From SZAS-79 sp963844255 (GTDB taxonomy: Bacteria; Pseudomonadota; Gammaproteobacteria; Burkholderiales; SG8-39), in NCBI GenBank assembly GCA_963844255.1, contig CAWJNP010000087.1, forward strand, positions 62,001-126,000: a stretch of 64,000 nucleotides of DNA. Direction: 5' to 3'. Below the pieces are notes generated by a model, which saw only the letters and a list, made by a program, of their open reading frames with translations, ran no database searches and was not told where the DNA came from. The position numbers were made by a program, and so were the translations under genes. Within the stretch, counting starts at the first letter, position 1, and each line of letters opens with the position of its first letter. Positions 21,278 through 28,606 of the stretch are shown here, one piece after another.

Positions 21278-21658
21278 ATGGCCTTGAAATTAGCAACAAG
21301 GAATTCGTCCACATGCTTTCACGAGGATGTGTTCTACGAATACTTTCGCCCATTTCGGCATCCTGCCGCGCAGTTCGATATTTGGGGCGGCCATGGTTTG
21401 GAGACCTACGGATCCGATCTACAGCTTGTCCGAGAGTATGACCAACGGCACGTTTGGACCGTGGTCGATGGGGACGTAGATCAATGGATTGTTCCGGGAT
21501 TGCGATACGTGAATCGCATTTGCTATTTGCTGACGGAACGCCCGCATAACGGTGCGGCTATCGAATTTCGAATTGCGCGATATGGTCGATCGCTTACGAA
21601 AATTGGCCTAACACGCCGAATTTCCACGCTTTGTCGCGTGTTAGCCCGACGCTCCTAG
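21278..21658 (+). CDS. Hypothetical 126-residue protein of the low-GC cassette
   Basis: Not recognised. The product begins MALKLATRNSSTCFHED and contains FDIWGGHGLETYGSDLQ, HVWTVVDGDVDQWIVPGLRY and CYLLTERPHNGAAIEF; it looks like a soluble alpha/beta protein. The ATG at 21278 is preferred because the upstream part of the frame overlaps the repeat. Base composition is clearly lower in GC than the flanks and matches the large gene 92 bases downstream. The pair may have been acquired together, and this protein could be a partner, sensor or inhibitor of the nuclease-helicase. Confidence 0.6.
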   Translation: MALKLATRNSSTCFHEDVFYEYFRPFRHPAAQFDIWGGHGLETYGSDLQLVREYDQRHVWTVVDGDVDQWIVPGLRYVNRICYLLTERPHNGAAIEFRIARYGRSLTKIGLTRRISTLCRVLARRS

Positions 21659-21749
21659 CGCAACGCTCAATGCCGACGACCCCTTTCCTTGGCATACTTC
21701 ATAGGAGGCGTATCTCAACTATTCGAATGGCCGACTGGAGCGCGCGAGC

Positions 21750-23819
21750 ATGCCTGGGGACCAACGATCTAGACATTCTGCAGCTTGGTACTACGGCACA
21801 CGTGAAGAATTTCTAAGTGAAGATAAGGACGCCATCGCCAACAAGCTAGCCGGTCGAGCGGCTGCTGAAAGTCTTGAGATCGAAGCTGCTCAAGATGAGG
21901 AATGGCGACTAAGCGTCGAGGTGCTGCAAAAGAGCCTAGATGAACGGATACCGATACTGCGCCAAGCGCTAATGGCGCCAGGATGTGAGTCGGTCCGGCA
22001 CGTAATTCTTGAGTTTGATTTTCACCGCCGCGGCTTGCGAATGGATTGTTTGCTGCTCGCCGATGGGGTTCTGTTTGTCGTCGAATTTAAGCGCACAAAA
22101 ATCCAGCGTGCTGACCGCGATCAGGTGATGACGTACGCGGTCAATCTGATCGAGTTTCATCGAGCTACGCGGGAATGGTGTGAATCCAAGGCCGCTATTG
22201 TCGTTCCGATCGTTGCACTTACGGCTGGGCAGGTGCAAACACCCGTTGTGTGGCCGGGACTTGCTGGACATAGTTGGACGGCTCTAGCGAACAAACCATT
22301 GGAATGCGACGAAAATAGCCTACAAGACGCAATCCAGATTGGTTTGGAAAATCGTCGTTCAAGTGAAGGAATGTCACGGAGTGAGTGGCTTGATTCTTCG
22401 TTTCGCCCTTCGTCGTCCATTCTGGATGCCACGCTTTCCTTGTATGGAAATCATGATGTTGTTGCCATTCAGGAGCACGCCGCGCCAAAGAAGGCGATAG
22501 CCGCAAGCGTGAATGAGATCCGTGAGCGTATTGAGGCTACGCTCAGCCGCGGGGAGTATCACATTATTTTCTTGTCTGGCGCTCCTGGCGCAGGCAAGAC
22601 GTTGGTAGGTCTTGAAATCGTAATGCGGGGTAAGCATGCGGACGGGGCAGTGTTCGTCACTGGAAATGCGCCACTTGTTGATGTTTTGAACAAAGCACTC
22701 AGTACATCGTATCGTGCTCAAGGTAGGCGAGATGCGTCATGGACGCCTACGGGATATCGCCGCGCTGACGCCGACTTCGTAGCCGCTGCAGCTAGTTTCA
22801 AGATCGTGAAGGCGCACAACTTTCTAGGTCGCCGAGGAGAGACGCATCGTCAGGAAGATGGTCGCGTGCTGGTTTTTGATGAGGCGCAGCGTACCTATGA
22901 AATGGGCAAGATAGTTCTTGGAGAGGCCCTTCGGGATCATGAAGCGGATCTCATACTTTCCGTACAGAGAACTGCGTTCCCCAGTGGCGGAGCGGTCGTA
23001 GTTGCTCTCATTGGGCACAATCAGGCAATTAATCGGGGTGAGCGAGGGATTGTTGCTTGGCTGGACGCGGCCGTGAGCAAAGGGTGGACCTTCTCTATTG
23101 CTGACGAAACGCTTGAGTTGGCTGAATTTGCGGATCGCGAGAAGTGGGCGAATCATCCGAACCGCCAGCCGTTAGTGAACGGCCACCTTCATCAAGCGAT
23201 GCGCTACTACCGCAATGCTGTTGTCGAGGAATGGGTTAGCGCTGTGCTTGATGGCAGTGCGTCGAAGGCAAGAACCCTTGTCGTCACGATGGAGTCTCAT
23301 AAAAATTCTATCTGGCTGACGCGCGATCTTGAGTCTGCTCGAAAGTGGGTAAAGTCGCTTTCAGTCGGTGGTCAACGTTCTGGGCTAATTGCGTCAGGAC
23401 AAGCGAGACGTCTTGCCGCGGAAGGTCTGTTTGTTGACTACAAGCCAGATATCGCAACATGGATGCTCGCTCCAAGCAGCGATATTCGATCATCCAATTC
23501 ACTTGAGACCGTACAAAACCAGTACCAGGTCCAAGGACTTGAACTGGACTACTGCATCGTCTGTTGGGATGCGGACCTACGGCGCGAAGATTCTGAATGG
23601 GTGCCTTACAAACTTTCTGGCTCAGATTGGCAAAATGACAGCCTCGTTGACGTAGCCAAAAACGGCTATCGCGTCTTGCTTACGAGAGCACGAAAGGGAA
23701 TGGTAATTTTTGTGCCGAGCGGAGACCTGACCGGTGAGGATCCGACACGAAATGTTGAGTTCTACGACGGGGTTTGGGAGTTCCTAAAACAATGCGGCGC
23801 CAAGGATCTTCCATCTTGA
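21750..23819 (+). CDS. PD-(D/E)XK nuclease / DUF2075 superfamily 1 helicase fusion
   Basis: A 689-residue two-part protein. The N-terminal part (about 70-135) has a PD-(D/E)XK nuclease pattern: Asp99 in RMDCLLL, Glu112-x-Lys114 in VVEFKR and Gln125 in RDQVMTYA. From about residue 255 there is a DUF2075-type P-loop ATPase: Walker A GAPGAGKT (277-284), DEAQ box (377-380), and late helicase motifs NQYQVQGLELDYCIV and YRVLLTRARKGMVIF. Proteins with such nuclease plus helicase layouts often act in defence against foreign DNA or RNA. GC content is low compared with the flanks. The start is supported by GGAG nine bases upstream. No known named system can be assigned. Confidence 0.8.
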   Translation: MPGDQRSRHSAAWYYGTREEFLSEDKDAIANKLAGRAAAESLEIEAAQDEEWRLSVEVLQKSLDERIPILRQALMAPGCESVRHVILEFDFHRRGLRMDCLLLADGVLFVVEFKRTKIQRADRDQVMTYAVNLIEFHRATREWCESKAAIVVPIVALTAGQVQTPVVWPGLAGHSWTALANKPLECDENSLQDAIQIGLENRRSSEGMSRSEWLDSSFRPSSSILDATLSLYGNHDVVAIQEHAAPKKAIAASVNEIRERIEATLSRGEYHIIFLSGAPGAGKTLVGLEIVMRGKHADGAVFVTGNAPLVDVLNKALSTSYRAQGRRDASWTPTGYRRADADFVAAAASFKIVKAHNFLGRRGETHRQEDGRVLVFDEAQRTYEMGKIVLGEALRDHEADLILSVQRTAFPSGGAVVVALIGHNQAINRGERGIVAWLDAAVSKGWTFSIADETLELAEFADREKWANHPNRQPLVNGHLHQAMRYYRNAVVEEWVSAVLDGSASKARTLVVTMESHKNSIWLTRDLESARKWVKSLSVGGQRSGLIASGQARRLAAEGLFVDYKPDIATWMLAPSSDIRSSNSLETVQNQYQVQGLELDYCIVCWDADLRREDSEWVPYKLSGSDWQNDSLVDVAKNGYRVLLTRARKGMVIFVPSGDLTGEDPTRNVEFYDGVWEFLKQCGAKDLPS

Positions 23820-24094
23820 GAAGTGTCATGGCCACGGTCTCCGCTACCGACTTCCATGGTGTTTGAATCCGATCAGGCCCCGATTTGTTTCGGTACCATC
23901 TGACCAGTTGGAGCAAGCCCTGGCGGGCTGCCTTGTTCTGACCGTGGTTGTTGGCGGGGTATTCCCGCAGCGTTAGGATGGCCACATCATTCGGAAGCAG
24001 GCTGACCCCGGGGTGTCACACTCCCCGCCACCGCGTACCCCCTCGTCTGACAGGTACGCGGGCCAGGCAGATTTTCCTGCCGCCTGCCCAAAAC
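23820..24094. other. Intergenic stretch without recognisable gene
   Basis: About 275 bases between the nuclease-helicase gene and the wHTH-nucleotidyltransferase operator. A minus-strand frame (translation starting MAILTLREYPANNHGQ) crosses it but runs into the helicase gene and matches nothing I know. No repeat or RNA was recognised. Confidence 0.5.
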
Positions 24095-24120
24095 GGGTAT
24101 TAAAATACCCAATATGGGTA
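24095..24120 (+). promoter_or_regulatory. Overlapping palindromic operator covering the start of the wHTH-NTase gene
   Basis: GGGTATTAAAATACCC (24095-24110) is a perfect palindrome, and TACCCAATATGGGTA (24106-24120) is a second one sharing the middle half-site. The three half-sites run through the start codon at 24114. TAAAAT (24101-24106) is a good -10 box, so the mRNA would be almost leaderless. A self-encoded winged-helix protein binding here is the simplest explanation. Confidence 0.65.
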
Positions 24121-24815
24121 CATCAAAGAAGCCAACCGTCAGACCTCCCGCGCCCGCGGGCCTCGCCGACGCACTGTTCTCCACGACGCAGCAGCGTGTG
24201 CTTGGTTTGCTGTTCGGCCAGCCGGGGCGCAGCTTCTATGCCACGGAACTGATTGCCCTGGCCGGTGCCGGGTCGGGCGGTGTTCAGCGCGAACTGGCCT
24301 GGCTGGCGCGAAGCGGGCTTGTCACTGTGAGCCGTATCGGCGCGCAGAAGCACTACCGGGCGAATCCCGGTTCTGTCCTGTTCGATGAGCTCTGCAGTAT
24401 CGCGCGCAAGGTCCTTCCGGCAGGGGAGGCGCCGCGACGCTACGCGCCCGGATCCCCGGCGGAACGGGCCCGGGTGCTGCACTCGCCCGAGGCCACCTAC
24501 GAGGCGCCCGGCACGGGCAGGCTGCGCATCCCCCGGCAGCGGATTGCCGCACTGTGCCGCAAGTACCGGATCAGGAAGCTGAGCCTGTTCGGATCGGCGG
24601 CGCGCAACGAACTGACCCCGGGGAGCGATGTCGACCTGCTGGTCGAGTTCGATCCGAAGAGCAAAGTGACCCTCTTCGACCTGCCAGGGATACAGGAGGC
24701 GTTCTCCCCGCTGTTCGGGAACCGCAGAATCGACCTTGCCACCCCGGAAATCCTCGTAAACCCATTCCGGCGCCGCGCCATCGAGTCTGACCTGAAGGTG
24801 CTGTATACGGCCTGA
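24114..24815 (+). CDS. Winged-HTH / MNT nucleotidyltransferase fusion
   Basis: A 233-residue fusion. Residues 20-100 are an ArsR/MarR-like winged helix (QQRVLGLLFGQPGRSFYATE, then GVQRELAWLARSGLV and a wing with GAQKHYRANP). Residues 140-233 are an MNT nucleotidyltransferase: LSLFGSAARNELTPGSDVDL with Gly160-Ser161 and Asp172/Asp174. Fusing DNA binding to the antitoxin nucleotidyltransferase gives a simple route to autoregulation, which the overlapping palindromes at the start codon support. The HEPN partner follows directly. This is the second MNT/HEPN module of the island. Confidence 0.85.
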   Translation: MGTSKKPTVRPPAPAGLADALFSTTQQRVLGLLFGQPGRSFYATELIALAGAGSGGVQRELAWLARSGLVTVSRIGAQKHYRANPGSVLFDELCSIARKVLPAGEAPRRYAPGSPAERARVLHSPEATYEAPGTGRLRIPRQRIAALCRKYRIRKLSLFGSAARNELTPGSDVDLLVEFDPKSKVTLFDLPGIQEAFSPLFGNRRIDLATPEILVNPFRRRAIESDLKVLYTA

Positions 24816-24843
24816 GGAACGTGATGCGGGCCATCTGTGGGAC

Positions 24844-25170
24844 ATGCTGCGTGCCGCGCGCGAAGCGCATGCGCTTGTCGAAGGCATTGAAATGGAACGC
24901 CTGCTTGAAGATCGGCTGCGCCTGCTGGCGCTGGAAAGATTGATCGAAGTCGTCGGCGAGTCAGCGGGGCGGGTTTCGGACGGATTCCGGCAGCGGTACC
25001 CCTCGATCGACTGGCAGGGATTGAGGGGGCAGCGAAATGTGCTTGCCCATGAATACGGGCAAATCAACCATCGCCTGCTATGCGCAGCTGCTCGATCTCG
25101 CCTGCCAGTGCTTGTGGGGATCCTGGAGAAAGTTCTCGGACCCGATTCCATCGAGGGCCCCGTGCCATGA
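24844..25170 (+). CDS. HEPN domain protein (DUF86-like toxin), second module
   Basis: A 108-residue HEPN protein with RNVLAHEYGQI near residue 65, the R-x4-H RNase signature followed by the His-Glu-Tyr typical of DUF86. The frame upstream of the first ATG still reads like the family (RDAGHLWD just before MLRAAREA) but has no start codon before the preceding stop. The true start may therefore be obscured by a small error near 24816-24830, or start at CTG 24835. With the upstream wHTH-NTase it forms a toxin/antitoxin pair. Confidence 0.78.
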   Translation: MLRAAREAHALVEGIEMERLLEDRLRLLALERLIEVVGESAGRVSDGFRQRYPSIDWQGLRGQRNVLAHEYGQINHRLLCAAARSRLPVLVGILEKVLGPDSIEGPVP

Positions 25171-25186
25171 AGGTGCAGGGTAATCC

Positions 25187-25262
25187 CTAGTATCGATACC
25201 AGAACACAAATTGACCGGAAACCCGCTCCAGGAGCCGGTTTCGCAAAATAATTCTTTCACTT
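25187..25262 (+). repeat. Diverged direct repeat at the island end (copy 2)
   Basis: Related to 21198-21260. The copy contains AAACCCGCTCC-AG-GAGCCGGTTT, a near-perfect inverted repeat. It lies between the HEPN gene and the convergent TonB-like gene, and GC content is back to the window average beyond it. Confidence 0.5.
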
Positions 25263-25850
25263 TCACCGCAACCTGAACCTCACCGGCACCAGCGCTTCCC
25301 GCGGCGCATCCGCAGGCAGCGACTTCAGCGTCCGCGCCGCGCGCACGGCCGCCTGATCGAGCAGCGCGTGCCCGCTCGAGGTCTCGATGCGCGCTGCGAT
25401 CGCATTCCCTCCGGCATCCAGAAACAGCAGGACGAGGACTTCGCCCTCCAGCCCGCGCTCGACGGCTTCGACGGGGTAGAAGAGTTCGCGCGCGATCTGC
25501 TCATTGGCGCGGCGCGCCGCGGCGCCAGACAGCATCTGCAGCCCCGGAGCGGCGTTGCGCGGGGCCTGCACCGGACGCGTGAGGTGTTTCTGGGGCGAAC
25601 GAACCGCGCGTTTGACGGCGGGCGCAGGCACGGCCGGGGTATCCTCGGGCATGCGCAGTTCGGGTTGCGGCGCGGGCGCCGGTTGAACGAGCTCCACCGC
25701 GGCGAGTCTCACATGCAGGGTCGGTTCGACGGGGCGCGCGATTTTCGGCAGCACGCCAAGAAGTTGCGCACCGAACGCGAACACGGCCGCGTGCAGCAGC
25801 AACGACGCGGCGATGGCACGGCCCAGCGGGGTGTAGGTGGTTTGGTTCAT
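25263..25850 (-). CDS. TonB family protein
   Basis: A 195-residue protein with one N-terminal membrane anchor (AIAASLLLHAAVFAFGAQLLG, about 12-32), a Pro-rich periplasmic linker and a C-terminal TonB-like domain. The latter is visible as VEAVERGLEGEVLVLLFLDAG, ETSSGHALLDQAAVRAAR and VPVRFRLR. Such proteins span the periplasm to deliver energy to outer-membrane receptors or act in other envelope roles. No ExbB/ExbD genes are nearby. It is divergent from the ankyrin gene with only 12 bases between start codons. Confidence 0.82.
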   Translation of the reverse strand: MNQTTYTPLGRAIAASLLLHAAVFAFGAQLLGVLPKIARPVEPTLHVRLAAVELVQPAPAPQPELRMPEDTPAVPAPAVKRAVRSPQKHLTRPVQAPRNAAPGLQMLSGAAARRANEQIARELFYPVEAVERGLEGEVLVLLFLDAGGNAIAARIETSSGHALLDQAAVRAARTLKSLPADAPREALVPVRFRLR

Positions 25851-25862
25851 GGACGAAAGGCA

Positions 25863-26852
25863 ATGCGCGCATTCATTCTAGCGACGATTCTCGGCTCGGC
25901 ACTCGCGTTCTTCACCTTGCCGGCCGGCGCGCAGTTCTGGCGCCCGAACGCCCTGCCGGATGCGGCGGAGTTCGGCGCGCGCATCGAGGAGGGCGACATC
26001 GCGCAGGCGAAGGCCTGGCTCGACCGCGGCCTCGCGCCCGACTTCCCCGGCGACCGCATCGGCACCGGCCTGATGATCGCGGCCTGGCAGGGCAACCTGC
26101 CGATGATGGAACTGTTCGTCGCGCGCGGCGCCGACGTGAACCGCACGAACACGCTGGGCGAGGACGCGCTGATGCACGCGTCGCTGCGCGGCAGGTTGGA
26201 GGCGGTGCAGTGGCTGCTCGCACGGGGCGCAAGGCTCGATCGCGGCCCGCGGCGCTGGACGGCGCTGCACTACGCGGCGTTTTCCGGGCACGCCGAAGTC
26301 GCGCGGTTCCTGGTCGCGCGCGGCGCGGACCTGAACGCGCGCAGCACCAACGGCTCGACCCCGCTGATGATGGCGGTCTACGAGGGGCACGAGGCCGCGG
26401 TCACGCAGCTGCTCGCGCTGGGCGCAGATCGCAGCCTGCGCAACGATTACGACGAGGGCGCGATGGACTGGGCCTTCAAGCACGAGCGGCTGGCGATCGC
26501 GCGGCTGGTCGGCAGCACGGCGGAGTTCGCCACGGCGGCCAACCGGCCGAAGACCGACTGGGCCGGGGCGCGGCAGTCCCTGCAGTCGGTGAGCGCGCCC
26601 GCGGCTGAACCCGCGCCGCCTGCGCAGCGCGACCAGATCGCGGAATTGATGAGCATCCGCGAGGAACTGGAAAAGCGTGGCCTGAACAAGCAGGTGCGCA
26701 CGCTCGACAAACGCATCGCCTACCTTCGCGCCCGGCGTGCGCGGCCTTCGATCGACGAAAAGCGCCCGGCCGTGCTGGAGATCAGCGCGCAGCGCAAGGC
26801 CCCACGCCGGCAGAATACCCGCCTGATCCGCGAGTCCGCGGCGGGCAAGTAG
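25863..26852 (+). CDS. Exported ankyrin-repeat protein
   Basis: A 329-residue protein with a signal peptide (MRAFILATILGSALAFF, cleavage near PAGAQ). About five ankyrin repeats follow between residues 38 and 200, with repeat signatures MELFVARGADVNRTNTLGED, LHYAAFSGHAEVARFLVARG and GSTPLMMAVYEGHEAAV. The C-terminal third is low-complexity and helical, with a basic tail. It probably acts as a periplasmic protein-binding module. It shares a very short divergent promoter space with the TonB-like gene, so the two may work together. Confidence 0.85.
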   Translation: MRAFILATILGSALAFFTLPAGAQFWRPNALPDAAEFGARIEEGDIAQAKAWLDRGLAPDFPGDRIGTGLMIAAWQGNLPMMELFVARGADVNRTNTLGEDALMHASLRGRLEAVQWLLARGARLDRGPRRWTALHYAAFSGHAEVARFLVARGADLNARSTNGSTPLMMAVYEGHEAAVTQLLALGADRSLRNDYDEGAMDWAFKHERLAIARLVGSTAEFATAANRPKTDWAGARQSLQSVSAPAAEPAPPAQRDQIAELMSIREELEKRGLNKQVRTLDKRIAYLRARRARPSIDEKRPAVLEISAQRKAPRRQNTRLIRESAAGK

Positions 26853-26877
26853 CACAGTCCACCAGGGAGAACATCGC

Positions 26878-27672
26878 ATGAATCTCGAACTCGAAGGCCG
26901 GCGCGCACTGATCACCGGTTCGACGGCCGGCATCGGCTACGCCATCGCGCACGGCCTGGCGGCCGAGGGCGCAAAGGTGGTGATCACGGGCCGCACGCAG
27001 GCCGCGGTCGACGCGGCGATTGCGCGCCTGAAATCGGAGGTGCCAGGCGCAGAGGCCGAGGGCGTGGCCGCGGATTGCGCGACCGCCGCGGGCGCACAGC
27101 AGGTGTTCGACCGCATCGACGCGGTGGACATCCTCGTCAACAACCTCGGCATCTACGACCGAAAGCCCTTCTTCGAAATCGAGGACGCCGAGTGGCTGCG
27201 CTATTTCGAGGTCAACGTGCTCTCGGGGGTGCGCTTCGCACGCCGCTACGCGCAGGCGATGGCGAAGAAGGGCTGGGGCAGGATACTTTTCGTCTCGAGC
27301 GAATCGGCGCTCAACATCCCGAAGGAAATGATCCACTACGGCATGACCAAGACCGCGCAGCTTTCGGTCTCGCACGGCCTGGCGATGGAACTGGCGGGCA
27401 CGGGCGTCACGGTGAATGCGCTGCTGCCCGGCCCGACGTCCACCGAGAACACCAGCCGGATGCGTGCGGCGCGCGCCAAGGCCGCGGGAAAGCCGGTGGA
27501 GCAGATCGAAAAGGAATTCTTCCGCGACTACCGGCCGACCACGCTGATCGGGCGTTTTGCCAGCGTCACCGAAGTCGCGAACCTCGCCGTGTACCTGTGT
27601 GGCGCCGGGGCTTCGGCGACTTCGGGTGCGGCCATGCGGGTCGATGGGGGGGTGGTCAACCAGATCATGTGA
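26878..27672 (+). CDS. SDR-family oxidoreductase
   Basis: A 264-residue classical short-chain dehydrogenase/reductase. NAD(P) motif TGSTAGIG (14-21), NNLG in VDILVNNLGIY, catalytic Ser in SSESALN and Y-x3-K in HYGMTKTAQ. The end DGGVVNQIM is also typical. It is most like the 3-oxoacyl/alcohol dehydrogenase-type SDRs with relaxed annotation; the substrate is unknown. GGGAGA precedes the ATG. It is convergent with the response-regulator gene. Confidence 0.9.
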   Translation: MNLELEGRRALITGSTAGIGYAIAHGLAAEGAKVVITGRTQAAVDAAIARLKSEVPGAEAEGVAADCATAAGAQQVFDRIDAVDILVNNLGIYDRKPFFEIEDAEWLRYFEVNVLSGVRFARRYAQAMAKKGWGRILFVSSESALNIPKEMIHYGMTKTAQLSVSHGLAMELAGTGVTVNALLPGPTSTENTSRMRAARAKAAGKPVEQIEKEFFRDYRPTTLIGRFASVTEVANLAVYLCGAGASATSGAAMRVDGGVVNQIM

Positions 27673-27678
27673 AGCGGC

Positions 27679-28512
27679 TCAGTCGAGGCCGAGGACGGTC
27701 CTTGCGGCTTTCAGGAGGATCTCGGTCTTGAACGGCTTGGTGAGGTAGCCGTCGGCCCCGCCGACGAGGCCACGTGTCACGGCGCCGCGCGTCGCTTCGG
27801 CCGTCGTCATGATGACCGGAACGAGCTTCAACGCGGGCACCTGCTTCATGCGCTGCAGGATGTCGAAACCGTTGGTTCCCGGCAGCACCACGTCGAGCAG
27901 CACCAGGTCCGGCGCGGGCGCTTTCCTCAACTCTGCGACGATCTCTTCGCGGTCGGCGGCGTAGCGCATCTCGAATCCGGCATGGTCGAGCACGCGGCCG
28001 ATCAGCGCACGGAAGTCCGGATCGTCGTCGATCAGCAGCACGACGTGTTTTTCCCCGGCGGCGAGCCGGCGGGCCGAAACCGAGCGGCGCGCGAAACTCA
28101 CGTAGTACCCGTCGCTCGCCAGTGCGGGTTCGCTGACTTCGGCTTCGCGGTCGGCGCTCGCCTTCGCGCCCTCGGTGGGTTCCTTGAAGTCGGCCGCGGT
28201 AAAGAACGAAGTCAGGTCGAGCCCGGTCTCCTCCTCGACGGTCGCCTGCCGGACCAGGCCGTCGCGCAGCAGGTCGCGCAGGTGCCCGCGCAGCGCGTCC
28301 GGTGCGATGTGTTTCAAGCGCTGTTCGATATCGCCGACGTTCGACTTGCCGTCGACCTGCACCAGCAGCTCGAGGATTTCCGAGGGAAGCCGGGTCGCAC
28401 CGCCGTGGATTTCGGCTTCGCCCTTTTCGGTCGGGTGCAGGACGTCCTGCGGATAGACCGGGAGCGACTCCCGGTTATCGGCGGAATAAACGCTGACGCG
28501 CTTCTCATCCAT
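27679..28512 (-). CDS. Response regulator with novel N-terminal domain
   Basis: A 277-residue protein with the receiver domain at its C-terminus (about 155-277): acidic pocket in VVLLIDDDPDF, phosphorylation Asp in LVLLDVVLPGTNG and Lys in YLTKPFKTE. The N-terminal part (1-110) has a small helical module, LPSEILELLVQVDGKSNVGD then LRGHLRDLLRDGLVRQ, that looks like a winged-helix-type domain. There is no familiar DNA-binding or enzymatic output domain. The start at 28512 excludes upstream frame without family sequence. No partner kinase is adjacent. Confidence 0.8.
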   Translation of the reverse strand: MDEKRVSVYSADNRESLPVYPQDVLHPTEKGEAEIHGGATRLPSEILELLVQVDGKSNVGDIEQRLKHIAPDALRGHLRDLLRDGLVRQATVEEETGLDLTSFFTAADFKEPTEGAKASADREAEVSEPALASDGYYVSFARRSVSARRLAAGEKHVVLLIDDDPDFRALIGRVLDHAGFEMRYAADREEIVAELRKAPAPDLVLLDVVLPGTNGFDILQRMKQVPALKLVPVIMTTAEATRGAVTRGLVGGADGYLTKPFKTEILLKAARTVLGLD

Positions 28513-28606
28513 GACACCAATGTACTCTCGCGCGGCAGGAAAGGTAAAGTAACCGGATGGTCGCAAGCGTCGCGACAGCTTTCCCGTCCCCAGGAGACCG
28601 TTTCCC

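Noticed and set aside
23680..23985. Minus-strand ORF after the nuclease-helicase gene
   Set aside because: Half of it overlaps the helicase coding sequence, and no ribosome site or family match was seen.
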